In this document: positions 49,057 through 57,534 of the stretch, piece by piece
Numbering within the stretch: position 1 is the first letter of the stretch
Layout: each line of letters starts with the position of its first letter
Source: Lachnospiraceae bacterium
Lineage (GTDB): Bacteria > Bacillota > Clostridia > Lachnospirales > Lachnospiraceae
Length of the DNA stretch: 63,846 bases
Reading direction: 5' to 3'
Assembly (NCBI GenBank): GCA_017526985.1
Contig: JAFXQR010000156.1
Coordinates: forward strand, 1-63,846
Translations under genes and position numbers: made by a program
Notes under the pieces: generated by a model
Database searches by the model: none
What the model was told of the DNA's origin: nothing
The model's input: the letters and a program-made list of their open reading frames with translations, nothing else

Positions 49057-52000
49057 CTAATACTTCTTCTCTTCGCGTTTCTCCAGGCAGATCCCGTTCT
49101 TACCGTACATACAGTATTTACATGCATCTTCCTGCGCTTTTTTACCGGGATTTTTCTTTCTTTTATTCGCCTCTATCTTCGGTATTTTATTGTACCATGT
49201 ATCACCGTTATCATAGTGATACTTCTCCTGTGCATGGTAATATCCGTTCACAACGCTTGCACGATAAAGCCGCAATACATGCTCCGGCCAATCGGAAATG
49301 TCCTTCACCGGCATCGGCAGGCTTTCCAGATCTGACCCATTTTCCAAAGTCATCGGAAAAACATAACACATCTCATCCACCTCTGCTGCCTGCTCCTGTC
49401 TTAGCGCCATGGCATACAGGATATGCTGCATCTCCCGATAATCCTTGCATTTCTCTTCCGTTGTATCTTTCTTTCCCGTTTTATAGTCTACGATACGGTA
49501 ATGTTTCATCCCCTTCTCATCCTCATAGACATCCAGACGGTCTATTCTGCCCCTGAGCTTTACTTCCACCTCTTTCGGATCCGCATCTTCATACCATCCG
49601 GGAAGTACGATCTTATTATGCGCAAGAACTTCGATCCGCAGCTCACATCCATCAACCTTCCACTTACAGTTAACATCCGAAAATTCCTCATGCAGCTTCT
49701 CAAAATACTTCTTTGATACCTTCCGCAGCACTTCTACTTCCTCTTTCTGCACCGGCTCTGCCGCAACCGGAAGCGTATCCTCCATTTCCTTTACTGCCTG
49801 CTGCAAACATTTTTCAAGCACATCCTCGTCTGGCTTTTTATCCACTTTCTGTGTCGGATCCATAAATTTTTTATTCGTATAGAGTTCGGCAATTCTATGA
49901 AAAAGTGTTCCTCTGTCAGCAGCATTTAACCATTCGTCAGTAGTCACCTCCATATATTCCTCACTATTCAGCTTCAGAATATACGCATAATAAAACTTTC
50001 TCGGACACTCCATTAAAGTCTGGAACGCGGTGGGGCTGAAATCCGGCTGTCTCGCAAACTCCCGCATCTTATCCAACACATCATCGCTCTCTTCCCCGGT
50101 CTTGGTTACCAGTTCCGTATCACTGTCAGAGCTTTCTTCCGATGCGCTTTCGTCCTCTATATCTTCATACGCTTCATATTCATCATCATCGTCATACTCG
50201 TCATCTGCATATTCATCGTCGTCTTCCTCTTCCCAGTCATATGCATATCCATCGTCGTCTTCCTCTTCCCAGTCATATGCATATCCATCATCGTCTTCCT
50301 CTTCCCAATCGTCTGTTTCATCAGCATCCGGTTCCTGCTCATGGGAAAATTCCTGAAGTTTCAGTTCTTCCAGGCCACCGATCTTGAGATCTCCCGCCAG
50401 TATCGGCTGATAATCCAGCAACTCCGTTTCGGCATCCTTCCCGATCAGCTGATCCCGCAATTCATACCATAGCATGGACGGCGAATCCATCTTTAGCTCC
50501 AGGGAATCATATACGGCACATCCCACCCAAAGATTGCATCCCTTCTGTAAGGTAGCGATGCTGCGTTTCATTTTTTTTGCAAAACGCTCTCCTGCATCAC
50601 GAGCCAGGCGCAATCCACCGGCGGTCTCATCCACCAACGCACAGAGTTCTGCATCTGTTAATGACGGTGACTCGGTGGTACTCTGTCGGCAGTATTTATT
50701 CGACAATCCCACCACAAATACATTCCCTCGATCTGTGATCACCGCATCCTGCAGACACAACAACGATACTGCAGAAGCAGACTCGCCGCCCTTATAACGG
50801 CTCTCCTGCAAGCGTTCCTGCAGGATGTGTATCGCCTGCTCAAGAGACATCTTCTCATCCGTGATCCCGCGCAGGATATTATGATAGACCGATTTTGCAA
50901 ACGGTGCTTCTTCCCGGATCATCATTCCATAGGTGCATTTTCCCAACTGCTCCCATAGACGCCGGAGCAGCTCCAAGGTAGAAATCTGCTCCTTCTCATC
51001 ACACGCAAAACACTCTGCCAGCTCACGCAGCAACTCCCGGAACCAGCGTTTCCCTTCGTGGCTCTCCCGTACCTTGATCGCCTCTTCTTCACTCTTTCCT
51101 TCGATCTCTGCTTCCTGATCCGCATAGGCGAGATACCGCTCTCTTCCCCAGCCGATCCGCGCCGTGATCTCACGAAGATAGCAATAATTCATTGCATAAT
51201 ATTTTGAGCGTTCCCCTTTTTTCCTTGCCTCTTTCTCTTCTTTTCTCTCTTCCCGGGATAACATAGGCAGGTAGCTCACGGACGGATGCAGACAGAACGG
51301 CCGTAACATCTCATAGGAAAAATCGCTTTTTGCCCATTCCAATAATTTTTCCAAAAGATAGATTTTTGTAAGCCGCTCCGCGGAAACCGGACTGACTGCC
51401 GCCACCGGAATCCCTTCCGCTTCCATCACGGAAATGAGATGCGGCACATAGTCCGGATGCGAATACATCACCGCAACATCGCCATAGGGGATAGCCCTTT
51501 CCTTTATCTGCCCTACAATGTTTCGTATCTCATTGAGGATCCCCCACCCACGGAAAAAGACGATCTCGGAAAACTGCTCTTTCTCTGCTTCTTCAGGTGC
51601 TGCCTGCACCTCACAGAGACTACCCTTGGTGGTAACCGCCTCTGCAAAGCATCGTTCCAGATCACTCACTTCCATACCGGAGATCATCGCGATATGCAGA
51701 TCTCCCCGCTCCGGGTGCTCTGTCAGATACTCCAGTGCACACTTCAGGATCCTGCCTGCATCATAGCACTGGGTATTTTCCAACTCTTTCTCATACAGTT
51801 CCTTCAGATGCAGCAGCTCTCCTACGCGGCCTCCCATGCTTTTTGCATCACCGCTGCCGGAGATCGGTCTTCCCTTTCGGATCTGATTGATGGCAAACAA
51901 GATATCCTTCAGCGCCATCCGGCAGATGCTGCTCTCCGGAATAAAGTGAATCTCGGATTTAGGATCTCGGATGATACCTTCCAGAATGACTGCCGCTTCC

Positions 52001-52224
52001 TCCACGCCTACTCTTTGCGGTGCATCAAACTCTCCTTTTTCTGCCAGGGCGCGGATCACATACGGATATGCCAGATCCTCCAGACTTCCGGTACTGATCC
52101 CTCTGCTATCCCCATTGCGCCGCAACAGAACATTTGCATTTCGGACACTGTCTGCCAGAAATACTCCTTCCTGCCCCTTTTCTACTCGCTGCTGAATCCA
52201 TTCCTTCAGGTTCATGTGTTCCAT
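49057..52224 (-). CDS. AddB-like PD-(D/E)XK nuclease
   Basis: A 1055-residue partner of the downstream helicase. Unlike standard AddB there is no Walker A near the N-terminus (MNLKEWIQQRVEKGQEGVFL). The centre resembles inactive helicase folds (AVMYSHPDYVPHLI, VFVVGLSNKYCRQSTTESP). Residues about 630-705 are a strongly acidic, repetitive Tyr/Trp/Asp/Glu segment. The C-terminus has a RecB-type nuclease with RIVDYKTGKKDT near 911. The Cys of LMECPRKFYYAY plus CKYCMYGKNGIC at the end probably hold the 4Fe-4S cluster seen in AddB. Confidence 0.8.
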   Translation of the reverse strand: MEHMNLKEWIQQRVEKGQEGVFLADSVRNANVLLRRNGDSRGISTGSLEDLAYPYVIRALAEKGEFDAPQRVGVEEAAVILEGIIRDPKSEIHFIPESSICRMALKDILFAINQIRKGRPISGSGDAKSMGGRVGELLHLKELYEKELENTQCYDAGRILKCALEYLTEHPERGDLHIAMISGMEVSDLERCFAEAVTTKGSLCEVQAAPEEAEKEQFSEIVFFRGWGILNEIRNIVGQIKERAIPYGDVAVMYSHPDYVPHLISVMEAEGIPVAAVSPVSAERLTKIYLLEKLLEWAKSDFSYEMLRPFCLHPSVSYLPMLSREERKEEKEARKKGERSKYYAMNYCYLREITARIGWGRERYLAYADQEAEIEGKSEEEAIKVRESHEGKRWFRELLRELAECFACDEKEQISTLELLRRLWEQLGKCTYGMMIREEAPFAKSVYHNILRGITDEKMSLEQAIHILQERLQESRYKGGESASAVSLLCLQDAVITDRGNVFVVGLSNKYCRQSTTESPSLTDAELCALVDETAGGLRLARDAGERFAKKMKRSIATLQKGCNLWVGCAVYDSLELKMDSPSMLWYELRDQLIGKDAETELLDYQPILAGDLKIGGLEELKLQEFSHEQEPDADETDDWEEEDDDGYAYDWEEEDDDGYAYDWEEEDDDEYADDEYDDDDEYEAYEDIEDESASEESSDSDTELVTKTGEESDDVLDKMREFARQPDFSPTAFQTLMECPRKFYYAYILKLNSEEYMEVTTDEWLNAADRGTLFHRIAELYTNKKFMDPTQKVDKKPDEDVLEKCLQQAVKEMEDTLPVAAEPVQKEEVEVLRKVSKKYFEKLHEEFSDVNCKWKVDGCELRIEVLAHNKIVLPGWYEDADPKEVEVKLRGRIDRLDVYEDEKGMKHYRIVDYKTGKKDTTEEKCKDYREMQHILYAMALRQEQAAEVDEMCYVFPMTLENGSDLESLPMPVKDISDWPEHVLRLYRASVVNGYYHAQEKYHYDNGDTWYNKIPKIEANKRKKNPGKKAQEDACKYCMYGKNGICLEKREEKKY
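50214..50312 (-). repeat. 36-bp tandem repeat inside the AddB-like gene
   Basis: About 2.7 copies of a 36-base unit encode YDWEEEDDDGYA-type repeats in frame. The first two copies are almost identical in DNA, so expansion is recent. Further acidic codons on both sides extend the low-complexity segment. Confidence 0.8.
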
Positions 52225-52469
52225 GATTCCCCCTTTCCATATCCTTCATAGATGATCAGAAATACTTGCAAGACACGCTATGTTATCATATTATCACGCG
52301 TACACCCCCCCTCGCAAGAAAGTTCCCACAGTTTCTTTGTTAATCTTTATATTTCTCAATTGTATTTTATTTTGGGGAATCATCGTAACAGTGCCGCGTA
52401 TAGAAAGCTCCACAATTGACATCCATCAATAAATGGTATATACTTTGTATATACATCGGAGGTGATCCT

Positions 52470-52712
52470 ATGCAGACACAGATCAAAAATTGGGGAAATA
52501 GCCAGGGCATCCGGCTCTCAAAGGAAGCCATGCAGGAAGCAGGTTTTAAAAATGATGAAACATTAACTATGATCGTAAATAAAGGACAAATCATTCTCCA
52601 AAAAAAGTTTCGACACAAACCTCTTAAGGAACGGATGGCAGCTTACGGCGGAAAACTAGATCTCATTGAAGAAGTGGACTTCGGTGCTCCCGGAGAAGGT
52701 GAGCTATGGTAA
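52470..52712 (+). CDS. mazE: MazE-like AbrB-fold antitoxin
   Basis: The ATG at 52470 after GGAGGTGA gives 80 residues. The SpoVT/AbrB swapped-hairpin signature is complete: QIKNWGNSQGIRLSKEAMQE, then GFKNDETLTMIVNKGQIIL. The C-terminal tail is disordered and acidic and is expected to wrap around the toxin. It overlaps the toxin start by 7 bases. Autoregulation by the pair is expected from family knowledge. Confidence 0.93.
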   Translation: MQTQIKNWGNSQGIRLSKEAMQEAGFKNDETLTMIVNKGQIILQKKFRHKPLKERMAAYGGKLDLIEEVDFGAPGEGELW

Positions 52713-53014
52713 AAAAATATCCCGAACAAGGAGATGTCATTTCTATTGAAAATGTACCCCATAAACTACTGGTAGTAAGCAACCATACCTTTAATGAAGC
52801 CGGCGGTGTTGTCGTATGTCCTATTTTAAGAGATGTTGACGAAAGTGCATTGCATATTTCTATTAACTGCAAACAAGCAAAAGGCACTGCCATTTGTGAA
52901 CAGCTTAAATTTATTCAATTGAAAAGCCGTTCCTTTCGTATTGTTGGAAGCATAAGTTTCTTTCAGCTAACCGACATATCAGATGCAATTCAGGGAATAT
53001 TCGAATTAATCTAA
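52706..53014 (+). CDS. mazF: MazF/PemK-family toxin
   Basis: A 102-residue endoribonuclease of the MazF fold: QGDVISIENV..HKLLVVSNHTFNEAG, VVVCPILRD and the beta-strand SRSFRIVGSISFFQL with a C-terminal helix. It starts inside the mazE stop region (ATGGTAA), the usual coupled arrangement. Family members cut mRNA at short motifs; this one's specificity cannot be read. A 12-bp hairpin lies downstream at 53030-53059. Confidence 0.92.
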   Translation: MVKKYPEQGDVISIENVPHKLLVVSNHTFNEAGGVVVCPILRDVDESALHISINCKQAKGTAICEQLKFIQLKSRSFRIVGSISFFQLTDISDAIQGIFELI

Positions 53015-53029
53015 CTCTTAACCGGGCAA

Positions 53030-53059
53030 TAATCCACCCGCCGAGTAGCGGGTGGATTA
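53030..53059. repeat. perfect 12-bp hairpin between mazF and the HipA-like gene
   Basis: TAATCCACCCGC and its complement around CGAGTA. There is no T run on either side, so it is a weak terminator at best. It may still separate the converging genes. Confidence 0.6.
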
Positions 53060-53091
53060 ACAACTCAAAAAGTGTATTCTATACTTCATTT

Positions 53092-53898
53092 CTATGCAAA
53101 CAAATATTGATATTTCCTTCTTTGGTTCCGAAGTATCGTTTCCACCCGATTTCGGATTTCTTCGTCATAGATCTGCATTTTTTCCAAAATGCTCTGAACA
53201 TCCTTTGCCGAAAACCCGAAACGGATCTGCTGCCCACAAAATGCTTCTGCAATCTCAAGCTGTTCGTCAAAGTCTTCACAGATCGTTTTCGCCTTAACAT
53301 AACCTACTTCCGCCAAAACATCACATCCCATCGGATAATCCATCCGCGTATCTGACATTAGCGCCGCACCATTATCGTAGATCGGACATAAACGAAATCT
53401 GCCCTTTCCATCCATTAACACAGATATATTATGCGTGTGCCGATCTTCATTCAGAAAAAAAGCATCTATCGTGAACAACTTGCACATATACTTTCCAAAC
53501 TCTTTGATACCGGTTGTCCGCTCTACCTGCTCTACCAGAAACTGAAAACGGTCTTTGTGATCTGTAATCGAATAGATCCCCTCATTCAGTCCGGTCCCAT
53601 AATAGTTCTTAAAAAGTCTTTCCAGGGTGATCACCTGCCATCCTTCCGAAAAATCCCTGCTTCTGCAACCGTTATATGTTACGGAACGATACTGTATCTC
53701 CTCCGGTTCATAAAACACATACTCCGAAGATTTCAGATCCGACTTTTTCAGCAGTTCCGAGACAACACATTCCGCCAACCCTTCATATCCCAGATAGTCC
53801 GCTTTATACCAGATGCCTTTGCTTTCCCATTTCAGTTGATTTCCTTTCGAAGACTGCCTTCCATTTTCACGAAGATCCTCTACAGACATTGCAACCAT
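53092..53898 (-). CDS. short HipA-like kinase-domain protein
   Basis: A 268-residue protein resembling the C-terminal kinase lobe of HipA without its N-terminal subdomain. It has LKWESKGIWYKADYLGYEGLAE in two parts (nucleotide-binding lobe), the catalytic loop FFLNEDRHTHNISVL and the metal-binding PIYDNGAAL. HipA proteins phosphorylate glutamyl-tRNA synthetase or related targets. It starts 6 bases after the XRE gene ends; its ribosome binding site (GGAGAGG) lies inside that gene's last codons. It is likely the toxin of a HipBA-like module; target unknown. Confidence 0.8.
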   Translation of the reverse strand: MVAMSVEDLRENGRQSSKGNQLKWESKGIWYKADYLGYEGLAECVVSELLKKSDLKSSEYVFYEPEEIQYRSVTYNGCRSRDFSEGWQVITLERLFKNYYGTGLNEGIYSITDHKDRFQFLVEQVERTTGIKEFGKYMCKLFTIDAFFLNEDRHTHNISVLMDGKGRFRLCPIYDNGAALMSDTRMDYPMGCDVLAEVGYVKAKTICEDFDEQLEIAEAFCGQQIRFGFSAKDVQSILEKMQIYDEEIRNRVETILRNQRRKYQYLFA

Positions 53899-53904
53899 TC
53901 ACTT

Positions 53905-54444
53905 TTACCTCTCCAGTCGGATCCAGAAATGATCTTCTGCCATCCTTCCTTCCGTTTTCTCTATGATCAGGATAGGATCATAAAAAGGGATCCCCAGTTT
54001 CTGTAATTCCAGTTTCATTTTGTCCCGTGTTCTGGGAAAACAACGGGATTCTATAAATTCCTCATATTCTTCAAAGGACGGCTCCGTATTTTTACCGAAT
54101 GCCCGAAACATATAATTGTCTGTGTAATTCTTGACCCTGACCTCTCGAGCCATTTCATTCACATCAATAACCGTACAAATATCCTCTTCATACATATAAA
54201 AAAGCCGCAAACGGCCCCGCTCCTCCGGAAGGCTTAGTTTGAACGGCCATTTTTCATCCCTCTTTAGAATTTCAATTAAAGTCACAATAGGGCCCGTAAT
54301 ATGCTGGTTGCTGCTCTCCCAGCGTTCCACGGTCGGTTTGGAGCATCCCGCGAACATGGCAAATTCTTTCTGAGTCATCCCCAATTTATTACGAACCCGC
54401 TTGATCTGTTCCGATGTGACATATTCCGGCATAATGTACTCCAT
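53905..54444 (-). CDS. XRE-family regulator/antitoxin of the HipA-like gene
   Basis: The ATG at 54444 with GAGGTGAG upstream gives 179 residues. The helix-turn-helix occupies about residues 7-60 (QIKRVRNKLGMTQKEFAMFA, then GCSKPTVERWES). The C-terminal 100 residues form an extra alpha/beta domain (EVRVKNYTDNYMFRAF) not found in classical 80-residue HipB. It is coupled to the HipA-like gene. Two CCAT-containing dyads overlap its promoter at 54480-54533. Confidence 0.88.
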   Translation of the reverse strand: MEYIMPEYVTSEQIKRVRNKLGMTQKEFAMFAGCSKPTVERWESSNQHITGPIVTLIEILKRDEKWPFKLSLPEERGRLRLFYMYEEDICTVIDVNEMAREVRVKNYTDNYMFRAFGKNTEPSFEEYEEFIESRCFPRTRDKMKLELQKLGIPFYDPILIIEKTEGRMAEDHFWIRLER

Positions 54445-54479
54445 TTTCTCACCTCGCGTCTTATCAATGGATATACATA

Positions 54480-54533
54480 TTAAACCATCAAAATAATGGT
54501 TTGTCAAGTTATTCTAGCCATCATTTTGATGGT
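54480..54533 (-). promoter_or_regulatory. promoter and twin operators of the XRE/HipA-like operon
   Basis: On the minus strand TTGACA (54508-54503) is followed after 17 bases by TTTAAA (54485-54480). The spacer is occupied by a dyad, AAACCAT (54483-54489) and ATGGTTT (54497-54503). A second dyad, CCATCA (54519-54524) and TGATGG (54528-54533), lies upstream of -35. The shared CCAT(C/T)A half-sites suggest autoregulation by the XRE protein. Confidence 0.7.
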
Positions 54534-54636
54534 TTTTATTTGATTCTTCTGTTTTTCCACTCATACAAGCGTAACAAAACAGTACCGTGTACCGTTACAA
54601 ATTTCTGTTATATCTGGTTATAGGTTTATCACATCA

Positions 54637-57105
54637 CTAATTCCTTCCGCAGCACTTTTTGTATTTCTTTCCGCTGCCACAGGGGCAAGGCTCATTTGGC
54701 ATGATCTTCTTTCCGCGACTTACAGGTCTCTGTGTCGGCGAGGAATTCCCTTTCATATCTTCATCCGTATAGGTCCAGATTCCGGGAGGAAGCAGCCCCT
54801 CACCATCTGCCTGAACCTTATCTATACCATCTCTGGCTACTATATATCGTTCCCGGTAATGATAATTCCTTCTTGCCTTGTCATAAAAAGCCTCATGCAC
54901 TTCTTTTGCCCGACTGATCATTGTCTTAAGATTTTCTTTTTCATCCCGGGAAAAATCATCTTTTCCGGAAAACAGTCTGGTAATCTCACCTGAGCTTTTA
55001 CCCATAGTGCAAAAAACAAATACAGCAGCTATCGCCAGATCATAATTACCACAATACTTTTCCAACAAATTTGATATGCCATTCTCAATATGATCTCTTG
55101 AAAATATTGAGGATATTGTCGAGTACTCCGCATCTCTCCACAAATGATACAAACAAATCTGATCTTTTTCCTCAAGAGCGGCTATACTCTCTGTTATCAC
55201 CGGTAAACAATGTGCATTTGCAGCATATTCTCCGACAATATGACAATACTCTTCCCTGGAATTCCATTTCAGGGATCGTATCCGGGTCTCCATGAACACT
55301 TCCATCAAGAGATACCAGTTAAATACTCTTTCCGGATTATGACGGGGCTTATGGTATTTTTCCATTATTTCCAAACAGTAATTCATATCATACCCGTCAT
55401 TAAGCGCTTCAAACAGCTCCAATGCCAACCGGTTGATCTTATCCTCCGAACAGTATTGATGCAGATGCTCCAACATATCATCCCAGCAACTGTAAAACAG
55501 ATTGATCCCCTTTTGAAGTATTTCCCATTCTTTTTTACTTACATACCGGTAGGACAGTTTGGGCGACAACTCCATCATCTGGTAATTCATTGCATACTGC
55601 ACATCAATCCCGGGCATAGCCACCGTATGAACCGCATTCGTTTTATCTGTCATGGTTACCAGGAAATCCAGCATTCGAAGATGCCAATATGTAATGCGCT
55701 GTAATTCCTTATGGTCTTCCTTTCCATAAATCTCATCATAAATCCGATATAAATCTTCCGAATCGATCACTCCATACAGACTGACCAGCCTTAACAATTT
55801 ATCGCCCTTATCCTGTATCGCCAAATCCATACTGCGCCACTTCTTTTCATCAATCGAATCCAAAAGTTGTGGCAAATCTTTTGCGTAAAGAATGGTCAGA
55901 GTCTGTCCGTTTTTATTTCCTGTTACACTGCATTCAGCAAGAGCCAAAGATTGCAGAAGCCCAACAATCTCCCGGATATATACAGGATCCAGTTTTATAA
56001 TATCACTTTCCTGCCGGCAGATCCGACGCACCTCCTGCCCTCCCTCATAACTGAAGAGATAGCAGATCATCTCCGGATTCTTCTGCATCACCTCAAAAAA
56101 ATATCGGAGCAATTCTGATCGACTGCCTTCATTTGGCAGAGCCATAAATCGAAGATAGTTTCTTACATGATTGGTTGCGAGTAGTTTCAGCAGATCTGCC
56201 TGTTTATGATCACTCTGTCCAATACATATCCGCGGACGATCCCTGACTGTTTTCTTCTTTTTCGCATCAATCCGTTTTATCTCATCTTCTGTAAATACAG
56301 GCAACAATAACTGCCCATCCGCATCTTGGGCGGTCCCGACTATGCTTTCCTCGTTTCTATGGTCAATATATTCGGCATCAAACTCATCCTGTTCCAGATT
56401 CTCCAGAAACTTTACCGCAGCATCCGTCTGCTTTCTCAATTCTGCTCCTGTTTCATCCTCTGCATCCGAAACAATGCTGATCCCGGCCGGCTCTTCTTTA
56501 TGTATTCCCATTTCTTTTTTTATCTTTGCCAACCTCTCTATATCAGCAGCATCTGCAGTACCATCTTTTATGCGCGTAAGGATCTGTAGCGAATCAGCGA
56601 TAGAGCGAAATACTTTTTTCTGTTTAAGACTATCTCCTCCACCATTATAGGTCAGCTCCCGCACGGGTAACTTCAGTTTGCCAAGTTTCTCATTTACATC
56701 AGAAAACCAATTTTTATTTATCTCCTTATCCTTCGCCTTGATCAGTACCGCCTGTCTGTCCAACTTACTTGTAACATGTTTTTCCAGTGTGATCCTAATC
56801 CTTCTACCATCCTGCAACTTACATCTGGTCCAGTTATAATCAGCCAGAAATTCAGCAAACGGCGTTTTATATGCCGGTAACAGGCCTCTTTCAAAATTCC
56901 CGGAACGAATATTTTTTTCATACACAACATGAGTATTCTCATACGGAAAACTATATTCCATCTGCTCTTCCGGAAGTGCAAAAGACACCTTTAGTATTTC
57001 GGAAAAATCCGCAAAACTGATCCTGTCCGGAATAAATATCCTGCGCCAAACCGGCGGATGAGAATCCTCATATACTGCTTTTACAACAAAACCTTTTTCA
57101 GACAT
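54637..57105 (-). CDS. pRiA4b ORF3-like/SEC-C motif protein
   Basis: An 822-residue protein. The N-terminus (about 1-170) matches the plasmid pRiA4b ORF3-like fold: HPPVWRRIFIPDRISFADF, then LQDGRRIRITLEKH. A long helical middle (about 170-770) has no motif I recognise. The last 20 residues are a SEC-C zinc motif, PNEPCPCGSGKKYKKCC. Proteins joining these ends are found in accessory regions; function unknown. It is monocistronic, between the HipA-like pair and the AAA ATPase. Confidence 0.8.
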   Translation of the reverse strand: MSEKGFVVKAVYEDSHPPVWRRIFIPDRISFADFSEILKVSFALPEEQMEYSFPYENTHVVYEKNIRSGNFERGLLPAYKTPFAEFLADYNWTRCKLQDGRRIRITLEKHVTSKLDRQAVLIKAKDKEINKNWFSDVNEKLGKLKLPVRELTYNGGGDSLKQKKVFRSIADSLQILTRIKDGTADAADIERLAKIKKEMGIHKEEPAGISIVSDAEDETGAELRKQTDAAVKFLENLEQDEFDAEYIDHRNEESIVGTAQDADGQLLLPVFTEDEIKRIDAKKKKTVRDRPRICIGQSDHKQADLLKLLATNHVRNYLRFMALPNEGSRSELLRYFFEVMQKNPEMICYLFSYEGGQEVRRICRQESDIIKLDPVYIREIVGLLQSLALAECSVTGNKNGQTLTILYAKDLPQLLDSIDEKKWRSMDLAIQDKGDKLLRLVSLYGVIDSEDLYRIYDEIYGKEDHKELQRITYWHLRMLDFLVTMTDKTNAVHTVAMPGIDVQYAMNYQMMELSPKLSYRYVSKKEWEILQKGINLFYSCWDDMLEHLHQYCSEDKINRLALELFEALNDGYDMNYCLEIMEKYHKPRHNPERVFNWYLLMEVFMETRIRSLKWNSREEYCHIVGEYAANAHCLPVITESIAALEEKDQICLYHLWRDAEYSTISSIFSRDHIENGISNLLEKYCGNYDLAIAAVFVFCTMGKSSGEITRLFSGKDDFSRDEKENLKTMISRAKEVHEAFYDKARRNYHYRERYIVARDGIDKVQADGEGLLPPGIWTYTDEDMKGNSSPTQRPVSRGKKIMPNEPCPCGSGKKYKKCCGRN

Positions 57106-57186
57106 TTTACCTATTTACACCTCTCCCACTTCCCGGATATATTCCCCCACTTTTCAGCGAGGAATCAAAAGAATTGGTTTCGCAAT

Positions 57187-57285
57187 TCAGTTCTTCTGTT
57201 TTTCCCGCTCATCCAGAAACTCTTTGAAGTCCACGCGGGCGGCATCGATGAGAGAGCTAAACCATATCCGCTGTTTTGCATCCTG
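57187..57285 (-). pseudogene. possible C-terminal gene remnant
   Basis: Minus-strand reading gives about 32 codons (RIWFSSLIDAARVDFKEF, then LDEREKQKN-stop) with no start codon, just upstream of the SEC-C gene. The composition is protein-like, but it is short and I cannot name a family. The rest of this gene-free stretch (57106-57534) contains the repeats described separately. Confidence 0.25.
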
Positions 57286-57396
57286 TTACAATCTTACTGA
57301 TATTGACAAATATAGCATTTATTATAGCACCATTTATTATTATTCACAATCTTTCCCACCATGCCCGTTATCTCTTATATTATCTCATCTATATCT

Positions 57397-57447
57397 GTTC
57401 AACCTTTCTTAATCTATCATAAATATATGGATTAAGAAAGGTTGAAC
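57397..57447. repeat. inverted repeat 1 around the AAA ATPase gene
   Basis: GTTCAACCTTTCTTAATC (57397-57414) and its exact complement (57430-57447) are separated by 15 bases. It lies about 90 bases upstream of the ATPase start. The same 16-18 base arm recurs at 57514-57530 and at both arms of 58958-59005. Confidence 0.9.
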
Positions 57448-57489
57448 TTTATAATTCTCTTGAAAATCAGTAAATAATGTGTTAAAGTC

Positions 57490-57530
57490 TTCTTAATCTC
57501 ATGATTTTATATAGATTAAGAAAGGTTGAA
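57490..57530. repeat. inverted repeat 2, containing the ATPase ribosome binding site
   Basis: TTCTTAATC (57490-57498) and GATTAAGAA (57514-57522) pair across 15 bases. The right arm continues as GATTAAGAAAGGTTGAA, identical to the other copies. Its AAGAAAGG is the only ribosome binding site for the ATG at 57535, so the repeat and the translation signal coincide. Confidence 0.85.
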
Positions 57531-57534
57531 TAAA

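Noticed and set aside
50214-50312. Repeats that might be a short CRISPR array.
   Set aside because: The unit is 36 bases with no spacers, lies in frame inside a coding sequence, and encodes a simple acidic peptide. There are no cas genes in the window.
57526-57534. TTG at 57526 as the ATPase start.
   Set aside because: It lies directly after AAAGG with almost no spacing. The ATG at 57535 has a normal 9-base distance.
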